Positions 12,375 through 51,272 of a stretch of 64,000 nt of DNA are shown here, one piece after another. Origin of the DNA: Liolophura sinensis (Eukaryota; Mollusca; Polyplacophora; Chitonida; Chitonidae); NCBI RefSeq assembly GCF_032854445.1, contig NC_088306.1, positions 11,713,386 through 11,777,385 on the forward strand, in the 5' to 3' direction. Made by a program: the position numbers and the translations under genes. The number at the start of each line of letters is the position of its first letter. Position 1 is the first letter of the stretch. The notes beneath the pieces were generated by a model. It ran no database searches, had not been told where the DNA came from, and saw only the letters and a list, made by a program, of their open reading frames with translations.

Positions 12375-13121
12375 CTTTGGCTATACCACCCCCCTTATGA
12401 CCCTCCTGAATGGATTTGTGACGACGGAAACTCTACTTCCTGTAACGCTTCTGGGGTTCAACACCGGGTAAAACGTCAGGCGAGTGGATCCTTCAAGTAC
12501 CTGTATGTGTCACAATGTGGGCATCAGCGCCCAGGAAACCAAACAAACTTACCGAGCGTGGAGGTAGCAGCTACGACAGAGGCCTCAGATGCTGCCTTGG
12601 AAAAAGTATGAAAATATTTATGTGTAGAGAAAAAGAAATCGGTGATCTTGCGTCTTTCCAACATCATTGAAAACTGTTGACTCCTTCTCTTTGCAAGATT
12701 CTGTCCTAATTTGGTATATGCTTTATATAATTTCTTAGTTCTTTGGTGGCTTGTGGTTAACGAAGCCTTAGGAATGGCCTGGGGATTATTGGCCTAAAAC
12801 GTCCAAATTTGGATGTTAAAATCTAAAATATTAATGCATAATTGTTCTTATTTAACGCTGATATCACGAATTGCGCTTTTTATTGCTTCCTTTGAATAAA
12901 TTTCACTATTAGTGTTTGAGAACTTTAATCATTACTGAATTTTTGCTGGCAAAACTTGCAATTTTATGATGCCGAATAATTTGCATTAGATCATAGTACA
13001 CTCATGTATGTAAAAAGAAAAAAAAACTACACAAAATTTTTCAAAATAAATCTATATTTCCAAATACATCTGTAACAGTGAAAATAAAATTGCATATATA
13101 TATATATATATATATATATCT

Positions 13122-13192
<71 letters not shown>

Positions 13193-16100
13193 TAAAATTT
13201 CAGCCATTCACACCTGAGTATAGTGGTAGATGCTTCGAAACATAAACTACTTGACGACCACTATTCGGTATTAATATTAGTTGCAGGCACCTCCGTGGCC
13301 TCAGTTGGTTAGCGCTAGCGCAGTGTAATGACCCAGGAGTCTCTCACCAATGCGGTCGCTGTGAGTTCAAGTCTAGCTCATACTGGCTTCCTCTCAAACT
13401 GTACGTGGGAATGTCTGCCAGCAATCTGCGGATGGTCGTGGGTTTCCCCCGGGCTCTGCCCGGTTTCCACCCACTATAATGCTGGCTGCCGTCGTATAAG
13501 TAAAATATTCTTGAGTACGACGTAAAACACCAATCAAATAAATAAATAATTATTAGTTGGATATCAGACATATTGTTTTGACAACGTATGTGTACAGCGT
13601 TTATGAGAGGAAAGCTTTCGAATCCTATTGCCCGACAAGATATGTTTTGAAGACAAGTTTTAGATTCACACTATATAAATTTCCGTCAACAAATATTTAA
13701 CACCATGATTTCTAGACTGTCGGATACGATATGTTCGTTAATTAATAAAACGACGTGGCTTTAGTCTGCCGTGGTTTTTGTTCGCGATTTGTCCGCCGGG
13801 GGTTTTATCCTGGATTCATTCACTAAAGTTAGGAACCGAATAATATTATCAGGGTTATCAAGGTTGATATGTTTTTTTTTACAGTATAAGGACTACAATC
13901 TGGAGAGTAAAAGCATATCACCGACGTCAGATATTCGAGCCCCGGCCCTGTTGCACCTGTTCTTCCCTTTAAGCTATGTCGTTTTTCACAGCCGCAATTT
14001 TCTCCTAGATACGCTTTAGTGATGGACAGTATCTTCACTGCAGAATTGGACATTAGCAACTTCGTTTCCTTGCTGTCAGTATGATTAGATTTCCTTGTTT
14101 CCTTCTCATTGCTGCGAGCCAAAACGCTTGCATTAGTAAGAAGTGTTGCCGCTCTGTAGCCAATGAAATTGTCATTCGTTCTGATGCTGTTGTCAGGCCC
14201 GTTATCATGCTGCCATTGCAATGAGCTCTGTGGCGTTGTATAAAAGTCTATATCAGTAACATTGTTTCCTTCCAGGCAGCCAGATTGGCCTTCCTCATGT
14301 TAAGGTTCATGCCCATGAGCTTTTACTCCAAAGTATCAGAGAAGGCCAGCATGGGCGTGGTAGCAGCTGACCAGGTGATTGGGGATTTCCCGGAGTATGC
14401 CTCAACCAAAGATACACCCAAATGTAACGGTAAGTTTGTGTGACGTCGGTGGAACAGCTGCGGCCAGGAGTTACGAAAGAACTCGCCTTGATTGGTTAAA
14501 ATTGATCACATGACAGAGCTTTCGATTTCCTCAATGTTCGCCTTTGCCTTACTTTGAACTTCAATATTTAGGTTGTACAACATCACAAAAGTCTGATTAT
14601 AAACATTTTAGATATACTTTAACGAGCCACACATATATTTGACCCAGTGTTGTGTTTTGTTTTAAGGAATTTGCACGGGTGGCTGCGGTCGGACCTGTAC
14701 TACTACTGGCCGGAAGTATGACAGCCTTGTGGGATACAGTAAGGACAGAGCAGTAGTCAAGGAGAGTAACTTGCTGTGTACGCCAGGTGATCCGTATAAT
14801 GGCAAATTGAACGTGCTCATGCATGAGTTTGCGCACGCCATACACTTGGTGGCCCTTGGAACCGACTTCAGGTGGCACCGTCTGGTAGGTATATTGTTAG
14901 GACGTTTCAGGTTTGGTATCCACGCTAAAAATAAGTTTATCGACGAGGAAAGTGGCTTAAGTGCAATAATATGCGTATATAACTGAAAACATACCTCACA
15001 AACTGGGTTGTCGCAATTTTCTTTTAACTACCCGCAGTGGTTTAGAATGTAAAGCACCGGCGACCCTTAATGCTAATGCATGTGTCTGTTACTTTTATAA
15101 TTTCATTCTTAATACTATTTCACGTACCGTGCTAAAAGTTTGATAAGAGATGTCTATAGTATTCCTAAACAATGTGCTCGGAAAGCAGATATCCAAGGCT
15201 TACGTTTAAAATAGCTGAATATCGCTTTTTTTCTTGTCCACCCGATATAAGCTCCTTACGTTATGTACCCGTATTGAAATTATTCAAGGGTTTTTGTAGC
15301 CAAACCCCGGGCCAACGAGGTGGCGTGCTCAGATTCAGCTTGCGACCGAAGCCTTTTTGTTTTCCCATTGGATTAGTAAAATATCTTTGAGTAGTCCAAT
15401 TAAATAGGTAATAAATAAATTGTCCCCTGTACATGTTTCACCATGCTTTTCTCAGCTGGATGAATCTTACTTGACCTGGGGTGAAAGGTGGGGTACCGGA
15501 TACGCCACCAGCGACCAGAAGGAGTTCTTCGCAGAGGCTACCACCTCTTACTTCAGGACTTCAACCCTGGGACCCGAAGCTGGTAGGTATAACAAAGAAT
15601 ATGCACAACAGTTAAACACTTCACAAGAAAAACATAACTCTGAAGGCCTCTCTGATTAAGTTGTCGGTCAGAAACATCACCTTTGTTGGTTCAACCCTAG
15701 CCTCGGTCAGAGGATTTTGGAAATTCCCCGGTACGCCAACGCTGGCAACAAGCTGTCGAAATCGCTGGGTGATATATTGGCCTTTGACCAATATGGCCTA
15801 CATACTACATGTACGAGGTATACATACCTCGCTTTGGCGGGGGAAAAATCTGACGTACGTCCATGTGTGACCTATCACAAGCTGGCTGTTTACATCGGGC
15901 ACTCGGGTTTTTGTTAGTTGTCAATTTCACCACCCTCTTATAAATGAAATAAATCCTATTGCGTCTTCAAGATAATTTTCAATCTGTAAACAAGTATGCC
16001 AAGTTAAATGCTTTCATTCAAAGTTTCTTATTTTTGAACCAGAGGAATTAGCATTGAGAACAATGTTCGCGAACAGTGCTATGTTATGATAAATGTAGTC

Positions 16101-16871
16101 ATATCACAAGTTGGCCTTCTTGGAGAGTAAACTACGCAGTATATTGAAGTTTTAAAAATCAAACGTAACTTTGTCCATGGGATCGTCCCGTGAACCGTGA
16201 TAGCTTTCCCAACAGAGTCGACCTTAGCCCTCAGCTACCACTGAAGACATACGGCAAAATAGATCTGTTTAATATTATTTGATATAGATAGTGCTACCGG
16301 GGTGCCCCCTCTATTTTCCCATGAAACTTAAGTCAATGTCGCCGCAGTTGGCGAAGGGCTCCAATATTCCACCAAACGTTGTTATATACAAGACATCTTG
16401 GGACTTCAGTTGAAAGCAGGCCACTTACACCAAGAATGGTTTCGGAAATCCAAGATATAGTAAACCTGCGGATGGTCGTGGTTTTCCCTCTGCCCGGTTT
16501 CCACCCACCATAATGCTGGCCGCCGTCGTATAAGTGAAATATTCTTGAGTACGGCGTAAAACAACAATCAAAAAAAAAAAAAAAAATCAAGATATAGTAG
16601 GTGTCTTTGATTCTGACAGACAAGTTATAGTTACCCACTAATTCTTTTTCAGACCACTATATCTCAGTTTTCAATTTTAATATGTTGGTTTTTATTTTAA
16701 GCTGAGATGAACTTGTGTGGAGATCCGAGAAATAACACGATATGCCCGGATGAATTCTCCAGTCGTGAGAACTTGAAGACTAAAGACCCTACCTTGTTCC
16801 GATTAGTTGACCACCTTTACTCAGGAGGCCGGACTTTCCTGCAAGGAAGAATCGGAATTTGTGATTGGTGA
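12375..16871 (+). CDS. Secreted gluzincin-type zinc metallopeptidase
   Basis: Five exons join in phase: 12375-12605, 14276-14429, 14667-14884, 15456-15582 and 16702-16871 (299 residues plus stop TGA 16869-16871). The first has a furin-like RVKR|QASG site, suggesting a cleaved propeptide. Exon 3 carries the zinc motif HEFAH (14822-14836), whose two histidines and glutamate give ligands and catalytic base. Exon 4 has KEFFAEAT, whose second glutamate (15534-15536) fits the third ligand of a gluzincin. Spacing and the FFAEA block resemble M34-like catalytic domains. Cysteine pairs (CTGGC, CTTTG, NLCGDP, GICDW) suggest disulfides and an extracellular location. Substrate is unknown. The N-terminus is incomplete: the supported part starts at an acceptor, and the signal peptide may be on the exon at 11624. 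No inactivating change was seen. Confidence 0.75.
13097..13195 (+). repeat. (AT)n microsatellite
   Basis: Nearly pure TA dinucleotide run with a few interruptions, inside the first large intron of the metallopeptidase gene. Confidence 0.95.
13286..13547 (+). repeat. SINE-A, full length
   Basis: The tRNA-like head has an A-box-like segment (CTCAGTTGGTTAGCGC) and a B-box-like segment (GTGAGTTCAAGTCTAGC). It is followed by the conserved body (CTGCCAGCAATCTGCGGATG, GCTCTGCCCGGTTTCC), the tail CTTGAGTACGACGTAAAACA and AAATAAATAAATAA. It sits in an intron of the metallopeptidase gene. Confidence 0.9.
16464..16583 (+). repeat. SINE-A, 3' part with poly(A)
   Basis: SINE body from AACCTGCGGATGGTCGTGG to GTACGGCGTAAAACAACAAT, ending in an A-run. 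It lies in the last intron of the metallopeptidase gene. Confidence 0.85.
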
Positions 16872-17935
16872 TCAGTTGTCCAATCAGACGACCGTACACG
16901 TGTAACATTCTGTGTGGAAGAATGTAAAAGATAAATGGACAAATCAAAAGTGGATGGTGTGTCCATTGTGTTTACTTTCCTTGCTTGGATTTGCAGTGGA
17001 ATACATTACGATGGAACATCCAATACGAATAACTGAAGGATACTCGATGTAGTTTGTTTTGATCTTTCTAGAAAATACGATTGTACCAACGTGACTGAAT
17101 AAGGAACACAGTTAGTCTTTTCAGGACGTATTATGATAATCGTCAAAACACACCAATACTAAGGGGCCGTTCCACGAAACAGTTGTAAACTGCGGCTGGC
17201 GCAATTTTCATGACAAGATATATACACTGACGAGATATGCCACCAGCTTTGCAGAACGTTCCCCAACTGCTTTACACAGCTTGCATGTGAATCTGGTATA
17301 GAAGGTGGGGGATCATGTCCATGTATTTGACTGATTAAACTAGAGGCCTAAACCTGTCTCAGTATCATTTCCTTTATTCCAGATATCTCACAGCTACTGA
17401 TAAATTGTGTTTCAATGCTGTGGTTCATTTATCTCCTACTTTTTTCAGTGGTCCATATAATGTTCAGTGCAAAGTCCGCGATGTACAATTTTATGTATAC
17501 TATGGTAAAATAGGGAGCTAATATTCCTTAGTTGTCCACGGTGAAATTAGTGTACAGGATCTTGGGTGAAATGTTATAATATGTTCAGTAGAGAGCTATT
17601 CATTGAACGTTGTGTGGGGAACTATAGTGGGTATATATTTTTTAAGATAATGCTGGTTGAACTCTGGACTAAATCGACAGTTTAATACATGATCTGATTG
17701 AGTTTCTCTATTTTAAGAGATCCATTTGCGGTGATAAAATTTGGGAGAACATCCAGATCTCGTATTTTGATAAAGTATAAAGATTGTTCTTACATTTGCG
17801 CTTAAATCTTTATGACTCATTGATCATTATAATGGTACATGTATATTTTTGAAAAAGCTCGTGTTAATATTTTAATCAGAGGAACTATATTTTTATGTTC
17901 ATGTTAATACCTTTATACATTATATAATAAAGCAC
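16872..17935 (+). other. Likely 3' UTR of the metallopeptidase gene
   Basis: Non-coding AT-rich DNA follows the stop codon. A canonical AATAAA at 17926-17931 is the best polyadenylation signal in the first kilobase and would end a UTR of about 1.06 kb. Earlier weaker signals cannot be excluded. Confidence 0.4.
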
Positions 17936-18127
17936 CTGCGTGTTGAGAAAATGGATTGCAAATTGTGTTGTATGTTGTATATATATGTAGGGTAAAATAC
18001 CGATTATTGATTGATTGATGTATTGATTGGTTGAATTGAGCGGTTAATCGATCTCACAATCCTGTACGCTAAACCTAGATGTTGACAACTTAGATGTTTT
18101 ATTTTATTATTTATTTATTTATTTACT

Positions 18128-19260
18128 TATTTACATCTGTTTATTTGTTGCTTTTTAGGGTTTGGGTTTTTTTTCTGTTTTGATTTTTGTTTTTTTTGCG
18201 TTGCAGTTTTGGTATGGGATAGATTACTGTTATTATTCACATATCTGACCATGTACTGTTCCAAGTTTCGAGGTCAGATGATTTGGTGACCATCTTGGAT
18301 CGAGGTACCGGGATCGCTGGACTTGTTCTGATTTGGTGGCCATCTTGGGTCCAAGTACCGGTATCGCTGGACTTGTGCTCATTTGGTGGCCATTTTGGAT
18401 CGAGGTTTCGGTATCGCTGAATTGTGCTCATTGGGTGGCCATCTGTGAAGTACCGGTATCGCTAGTCTTGTGCTCATTTGGTGGCCATCTTGGATCGAGG
18501 TACGCGGATCGCTAGCTTTTTGCTCATTTGATGACATTCTTGGATCCAGGTACCGCAATCGCTAGGCTTGTGCTCATTGGCTGGCCATTTTGGATCGAGG
18601 TACCGGTATCGCTAGGCTTGCGCACATTTGATGGCAATCTTGGATCGAGATATCGGTATCGCTAGATCTGTGCTCATTTGGTGGTCATCTTGGATCGAGG
18701 TACCGGTATCGCTAGACTTGGGCTCATTTGATGGCAATCTTGGATCGAAGTCCCTGGATAGCTAGGCTTGTGCTCATTTGGTGGCCATCGTGGATCCAGG
18801 TACCGGTATCGCTAAATTTGTGCTCATTTGAAGGCAATCTTTGATCCAGGTACCGGCATCGCTAGACTTGTGCTCATTTGATGGCAATCGTGGATCCAGG
18901 TACCGGTATAGCTAGATTTGTGCTCATTTGGTGGCAATCTTGGATCGAGGTACTGGCATCGCTAGGCTTGTGCTCATTTGATGGCAATCTTGGATCGAGG
19001 TACCGGTATCGCTAGACTTATGCTCAGCTGATGGCAATCTTGGATCGAGGTACCGGGATGGCTAGACTTGTGCTTACTTGGAAGCCATCTTGGATCGAGG
19101 TACTGGCATCTCGTCGACAATTTTCTCAAGATTTTTGATCGCTTCACATTATTTACATGTGTTTATTTTTTTTTTATTGATTTTTTTTGGGGGGTGGGGG
19201 TGGAGACGTTGAATTTTTGGCATGGAATAGACTGCTGTTATTATTCACATATATTGTGTT
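18128..19260 (+). repeat. 50-bp minisatellite bounded by ~120-bp direct repeats
   Basis: About 17 copies of a 50-bp unit (TGCTCATTTGGTGGCCATCT, TGGATCGAGGTACCGGTATC, GCTAGACT) fill 18255-19110. The left flank (18128-18250) and right flank (19135-19258) share the same T-rich stretch and TACTGTTATTATTCACATAT-like block, so the array sits between two direct copies of one flanking sequence. Confidence 0.85.
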
Positions 19261-20162
19261 GTTTTGGTGGTCATCTTGTGGGCATTTCTCTCAGATTTTT
19301 GGAACTTTCAAGCCCTTAAACCAATATACAGATATATGTTGCCTTTATTTGCAGTAAATGCATTCATGCAAAAAGACTTTGCGTAGAAAGAGAAACTTCC
19401 AGCACGTTGAAAAATGCAAATAAAAAGAGAATAACGAAGCTGGCTTTGTCTCTGGACGTGACAAATCAGCTACAAGATCGTGCAATTCAAATTTGAAAGT
19501 ATTTAAGATATATGGCGTGACTCTTCGCGAGAACTTCTTAACTGTTTGGAGAAAGAAGTATAATGGTATAGGACGCCTGCCGCATTATAGAATCAATATA
19601 AGGTGGTGGCAACCCCAGGTGAGGACGTCATTTCGCTTTTGAGCTGAAATGTGCCTTCCAAACTTTGAAATGGACTATAGACTATGATTAGCCATGCGCC
19701 AAAGGACCCAAGTCTTCTCAGATGAAAGCAGAAGTAAATGTAATTAAAATGTTAACTTTAACATGACAGACTGTGAAAAGCTATTTGTAAATGTGGTCTT
19801 TAAGAGTATTCTAGTGCTCAGTGGTCAGGTGTTTAGGGGTCCGTTCTACAGAGCTGTCGTAACTTTGGGTCAAGCGCACTTATACTGGTGACGTACTTCT
19901 CCACTGTATGTTGTCAAATAAATTGGGCTAGCCACAGACTACGAATGTTTCTTTGAACGGGTCTCAAGTGTCATGTCTCGATATCATGTTTGGTTTCAGA
20001 TTCGGCTGTCACATTTGGTCTCAAGGGATTGGACGTGTGAATATTGTTTTTGTATATTTTTACCATGAATATGGAAGCCCGAAATGCTTATACATGTAAG
20101 TTCACTTTCCCTACGACGGTCTTTTCAAATCAAGTAGACAGAAGGTATCGCTAGACTTATGC

Positions 20163-20200
20163 CCCTCCCCATGAAGAGAAGGGTATCTTCATGGGGAGGG
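20163..20200. repeat. Perfect 15-bp inverted repeat with 8-nt loop
   Basis: The left arm CCCTCCCCATGAAGA (20163-20177) is exactly complementary to the right arm TCTTCATGGGGAGGG (20186-20200). It is not followed by a T-run that would suggest a terminator. Confidence 0.85.
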
Positions 20201-20224
20201 ATGGTCGTAATTTATGCAACTATA

Positions 20225-20500
20225 GGCTTTGATTAAGGATGCCTAAATACCATAGGTCATGCCTAAATATAGGATTCAATTGAGAAGGCCTAACTAAATA
20301 CCCCACAAGTCAGGATGCTTAAATAGGCTCCATTTAATGATGCCTAAATACGCTACAAGTCAGGATGCATGAATATAGGATTCAATTCAGAAGGCCTGAC
20401 TAAATACCCCACAAGTCAGGATGCTTAAATAGGCTCCATTTAATGATGCCTAAATACGCTACAAGTCAGGATGCATAAATATAGGCTTCAGTTGAGAAGC
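20225..20500 (+). repeat. 106-bp tandem repeat, ~2.5 copies
   Basis: Blocks GATGCCTAAATACGCTACAA, GTCAGGATGCTTAAATAGGC and GAAGGCCTGACTAAATACCC recur with a 106-bp period (units begin at 20339 and 20445). The left copy is partial. Confidence 0.8.
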
Positions 20501-21029
20501 AAGGAGTTTCAACAAATTTACATTCGAATAAATTGTTCACAGAATTTAAATTCTATGTTAAAAGGCTAGAAATAAATCCGCCCACAAGAAAATATTTCAT
20601 TTCTACGACGGATAGCAGCAGCATGGTGGGAGGAAAGAAAATATTTGAAGTAACAGTAGTTATTGGATGAACACAAACGATCGCTGAAAAATATGCAAGG
20701 AATTCAGTAAATACGCTAAATTTATGAGAGAAACGGGCTGTTTTGGTAACATTATGAGGTCCTACAAAGTGAACCAATATACAAAATTAATTTTATCAAA
20801 ATCGACAATATGTGGAGACTTCAATGCAAATAATTTTTATCGGTGCCACCCTTCCATCGATCGCATACATGTATGATTCTCTATTACTATAGCAACAAGT
20901 TTGCCGAGGATACCAAACGTGATCACCAGCCAACCCGCAGAAAAATGAGTTTAATTCCCAAAGCTACAAAATGTATGAATTACATAGAAAGAATATATGT
21001 TTCAGTATTCATGGTTCAGTAGTACTAAG

Positions 21030-21385
21030 GCATCATGCCAAAGACACCAAACATGGCAGTCAAACTTGACACCAAACCTAGCTGACACCCGAACCTGACA
21101 ACAAACGTAACACCAAACATTACACTGAACTTATCATAAATCATATCACTCAGGACCTGACACCGAATATGTCCTCCGAACATGACACTAAAACAAGTCA
21201 TCACGACCCGATACCATACATGGCACCCGAACATAATAACATTTAACATGCAACCTTAACCTGTCACTAAACACGACACCTGAAGCTGACATCAAACAAT
21301 TAAGACAGCTGAACCTACTATCGAAACTGACACCAAACGGGACACCCAAGCCAGACACCGAACGTGACATCTGAACATATCTAGA
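21030..21385 (+). repeat. Degenerate short repeat based on GACACCAAAC
   Basis: Loosely periodic copies of GACACCAAAC, GACACCGAAC and AACCTGACA fill the stretch. Its left edge (GGCATCATGCCAAAGACACC) resembles part of the long SINE body, so the array may have grown from a SINE fragment. Confidence 0.55.
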
Positions 21386-21639
21386 GTGTAATGAACTTAA
21401 TTTCATTACTTTAGGAAATACGTTTCCATAACAGGCGGGTTTTAGGACTATATCTCATTTTGAGAAAAATGATTCCTGGTTTCAAACACATATAGATTTA
21501 GGCCTGCCATTAATGGCGTCTGAACCATTTTCTCGTAAACAAAGATTCGTTTTATGCAAGTAATATTCTGCTAGGCATGTACAAGCATTATTCATAGAGC
21601 TGGATTATGATATTTGTATTAATCATAACTGAATGCGTC

Positions 21640-21712
21640 ACTAAGCGAGGCTTGGATTCGAACCCATGACAAGCTTTCGGATATTACCTTCCAGTTTTGA
21701 CGCTGGGTTAAT
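21640..21712 (-). repeat. Decayed tRNA-like SINE head
   Basis: On the minus strand the perfect B-box GGTTCGAATCC is preceded at tRNA-like distance by a weak A-box-like segment. No cloverleaf with a paired acceptor stem can be drawn, so this is a SINE or pseudo-tRNA relic rather than a working tRNA gene. Confidence 0.35.
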
Positions 21713-21839
21713 TCATCAATGATCATGAAAATGTTTGCATTGGGATTGTTTTATCGTAGGCATGTATGTTGAACTGATTTCATGCTATTTAAAAATATTA
21801 AACAGATTCGGACAGCCAGCATGGAAACATCAGGAAAGA

Positions 21840-21982
21840 AAAAAGTTATGCCCCCTTGTCATAGGTGTCGCTGCAGTCCGCCATCTTGATGGGAAGTAAG
21901 AAGACGAAATTCGGAAAGATTGACAAGTGTTTGTGTGATATCTTTCCGTGATTGTGTGGGCCAGAGGCCTTAATCGTAATGC
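21840..21982 (+). promoter_or_regulatory. CUL4 5' flank with YY1-like motif
   Basis: CCGCCATCTTG at 21878-21888 matches the YY1 consensus, which often sits at or just downstream of start sites of housekeeping genes. It lies about 100 bp upstream of the CUL4 initiator ATG. No TATA box is seen. The position of transcription start is inferred. Confidence 0.4.
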
Positions 21983-49039
<27,057 letters not shown>

Positions 49040-50150
49040 AAAGGCCACTCAACAGTTCTGTGATGGACAGTGTAAATTGTGAAAGTTCACATAAATACAT
49101 ATCTACTAGTGCGAGATTTTACCAGCAGTTGATTGGCCAAGACATTTCAGTGTTTACCTCCAGGCTTCTAATTGGCTATTATAAAGTGTGATGACCGGGT
49201 CGTGACACAGGCTGTCAAGGGTATGATTGGCCAGACGAGGTCATGTGACTAACCCATGCGTTGTCATGGAGATGTGACTCTTCCCGCTTTCTTGGATGTG
49301 GGGATTTGTGAGGGACAGGCTTGTGTGGAATGCTTTCCCTCAAAATGTGACGAATCTTTTTTTTACGCTTCTGATGTTTTGTGATTCCTTTCCCTTGTGA
49401 AAGTATGTGAATATGCTCCATCTTACAAAATGTTGAACTAAGTATAAAACAAAAAAAAAAAGAGAGACTAAAGAAGTGCACACTGGTGAGAGTTTGTGAA
49501 AACCTACAGTAAACACTTTGCCCCAGTTGTGAAAGACATGATATGATTAGAATTTTACATTCTGATATACTTGTACATTAGGATGATTCGAGTGCTATTT
49601 TTGTTTTTTTTTTATTTTCTTTCTGTATGTGGGAGGGGAGCATAGCAAATGGGTGGTTTTAATATACTCTGACACCATTAACCTGTGTAAAATGACAGAG
49701 ATTTATAACATCTCAACACATACATGTAGGTTGAACCAGCAAAAGTTAGATCTTACTAAGTATTGTATTTATGTAGGCCAGGAGTGAAATGGGTTTTAGC
49801 CAGAATTTGAAATCAGGCCATCTCATTTCCAATTTTCCCTTCTTCATGTTAATTTTGTCAGAATAGGGCATCTCAAGACACTGAGACACTCCTTGGCTAA
49901 ACCTGTGGTGGCTAGTACCTTCCACAAATGAACAAGTGTAGTCCAGTAGAATGAATAATATGTTTTGGATTTTGACAAATGGGTGGTTTTACATGAGACT
50001 GAGAACAGGAGCTTGATTCACAGTTCACGGCTGTGCCTTTACAGGCATGAAACGAAGGAAAACACAGCCTCACTTTATATGTAGCAAACGGGAAGCCCTG
50101 TGATGACCAATAGTTTGACAACTGTGTAACCTCTGTGCAGCCTCTCTAGT
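49040..50150 (+). other. CUL4 3' flank, probable 3' UTR
   Basis: Non-coding sequence after the CUL4 stop TAG. No canonical AATAAA was seen before the SINE at 50.16 kb. AATAAA occurs at about 51379 and 52024. The end of the transcript cannot be fixed from sequence. Confidence 0.35.
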
Positions 50151-50155
50151 TGGTG

Positions 50156-50372
50156 GGGATCTCTGTGGCCAGAGGGGTTAGCACACCTGCAAGGGCGCAG
50201 TGACCCAGGAGCCTCCCACCAGTGAGGTCGCTGTAAGTCCAGGTCATGCTGGCTCCCAGCCAGCAACCTGTGGATGGTCGTGGGTTTCCTTTCACCATAA
50301 TGCTGGACGCAGTCGTATAAGTAAAATATTCTTGAGTACAGTGTAAAAACACCAATCAAGTAAATAAATAAA
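50156..50372 (+). repeat. SINE-A, shortened
   Basis: GGGGATCTCTGTGGCCAGAG head, CAGTGACCCAGGAGCCTCCC, CAGCAACCTGTGGATGGTCG and tail ACACCAATCAAGTAAATAAA. Short internal deletions relative to full copies. Confidence 0.8.
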
Positions 50373-51215
50373 TTTCTGGCTGGTACAGACAGAACATGTT
50401 CAGAGAGGTTCCCTAAGTCTGTCTCGAATGCTGTTCTAGGGAAGAACTGTAAAAATGTGCTCTCTCTCTCCTCCTGTTCACCTCATCAAGGTCTGTAAAT
50501 GTACTAATCATTCCTATCTGAGGATTAATTCTGAACAGTACATGTGTTAACTGGTGCACAAGTAATGTTTTGGTGTCCAATGAATTTGGTGGATTGAGCT
50601 TCACTGTTGACAGACTTCAAAGTTTACCTAACAATTTTTGCCCATGTGGAGGTAGTGTGTTTGTACAAAAGTTAAAGCTATTCTCTTTGAGAATAATATT
50701 TTGTCTTTCTAGCAGGAAAAGTATGTGATGTCAACATTTTAATGCTATTAGGAGTGCAGTTCTCGGGTATAAAGAAGATGTGTTTGTGAGGTGATTAGTC
50801 GAATGATACTGGGACAAATCCTGTTTAAATACTGTGTATAGAATTCGACAAATCACCACGTCAGCATGTCTTGAGGAAGTTGTTTAGATACGACGACATG
50901 CTCTTAGAAACAATGTCCTCGACAGAATTGTAAAACAGGGGCCCAGTGTTGAGTGGAGTTGAAATGCAACTTACAGTGTTCAGCAATAGCTTGTCAGCAT
51001 TAAGCTCAAGTGATTCTCATCAAGTATCAGAAACCTGCTCTTGGAAGCAGTTTATTTCAAGCTCAATCCTGCTTTTCAGCCTAAATGTTCCTAAAAATGT
51101 TAGAACTGAACAAGAGCCTGGTAGCCTGCACATTTTGGCTCTAACATTTAATGTCGCCTAACATGAATTTCAATCGCATATTTTTAATTCATAAGGAGAG
51201 ATAATTACCTGCATT
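50373..51215. other. Intergenic or UTR stretch, no gene seen
   Basis: Non-coding DNA. No coding frame or element recognised. Confidence 0.5.
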
Positions 51216-51217
51216 TA

Positions 51218-51272
51218 AAGTGAGTGCTTGGGGTTTAACGTCGTACTCAACAATTTTTCAGTCATATGACGA
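51218..51272 (-). repeat. SINE-B tail fragment
   Basis: GAGTGCTTGGGGTTTAACGT, CGTACTCAACAATTTTTCAG and TCATATGACGACG are the reverse complement of the SINE-B tail. Confidence 0.85.

Noticed and set aside
15660-15860. Extra metallopeptidase exon reading ILEIPRYANAGNKLSKSLGD
   Set aside because: An acceptor-like CGGTCAG precedes it, but exons 15456-15582 and 16702-16871 already join in phase, and no suitable donor restores phase after it. A relic exon is possible but unsupported.
21640-21712. Genuine tRNA gene on the minus strand
   Set aside because: The B box is perfect, but no acceptor stem or convincing anticodon arm can be drawn.
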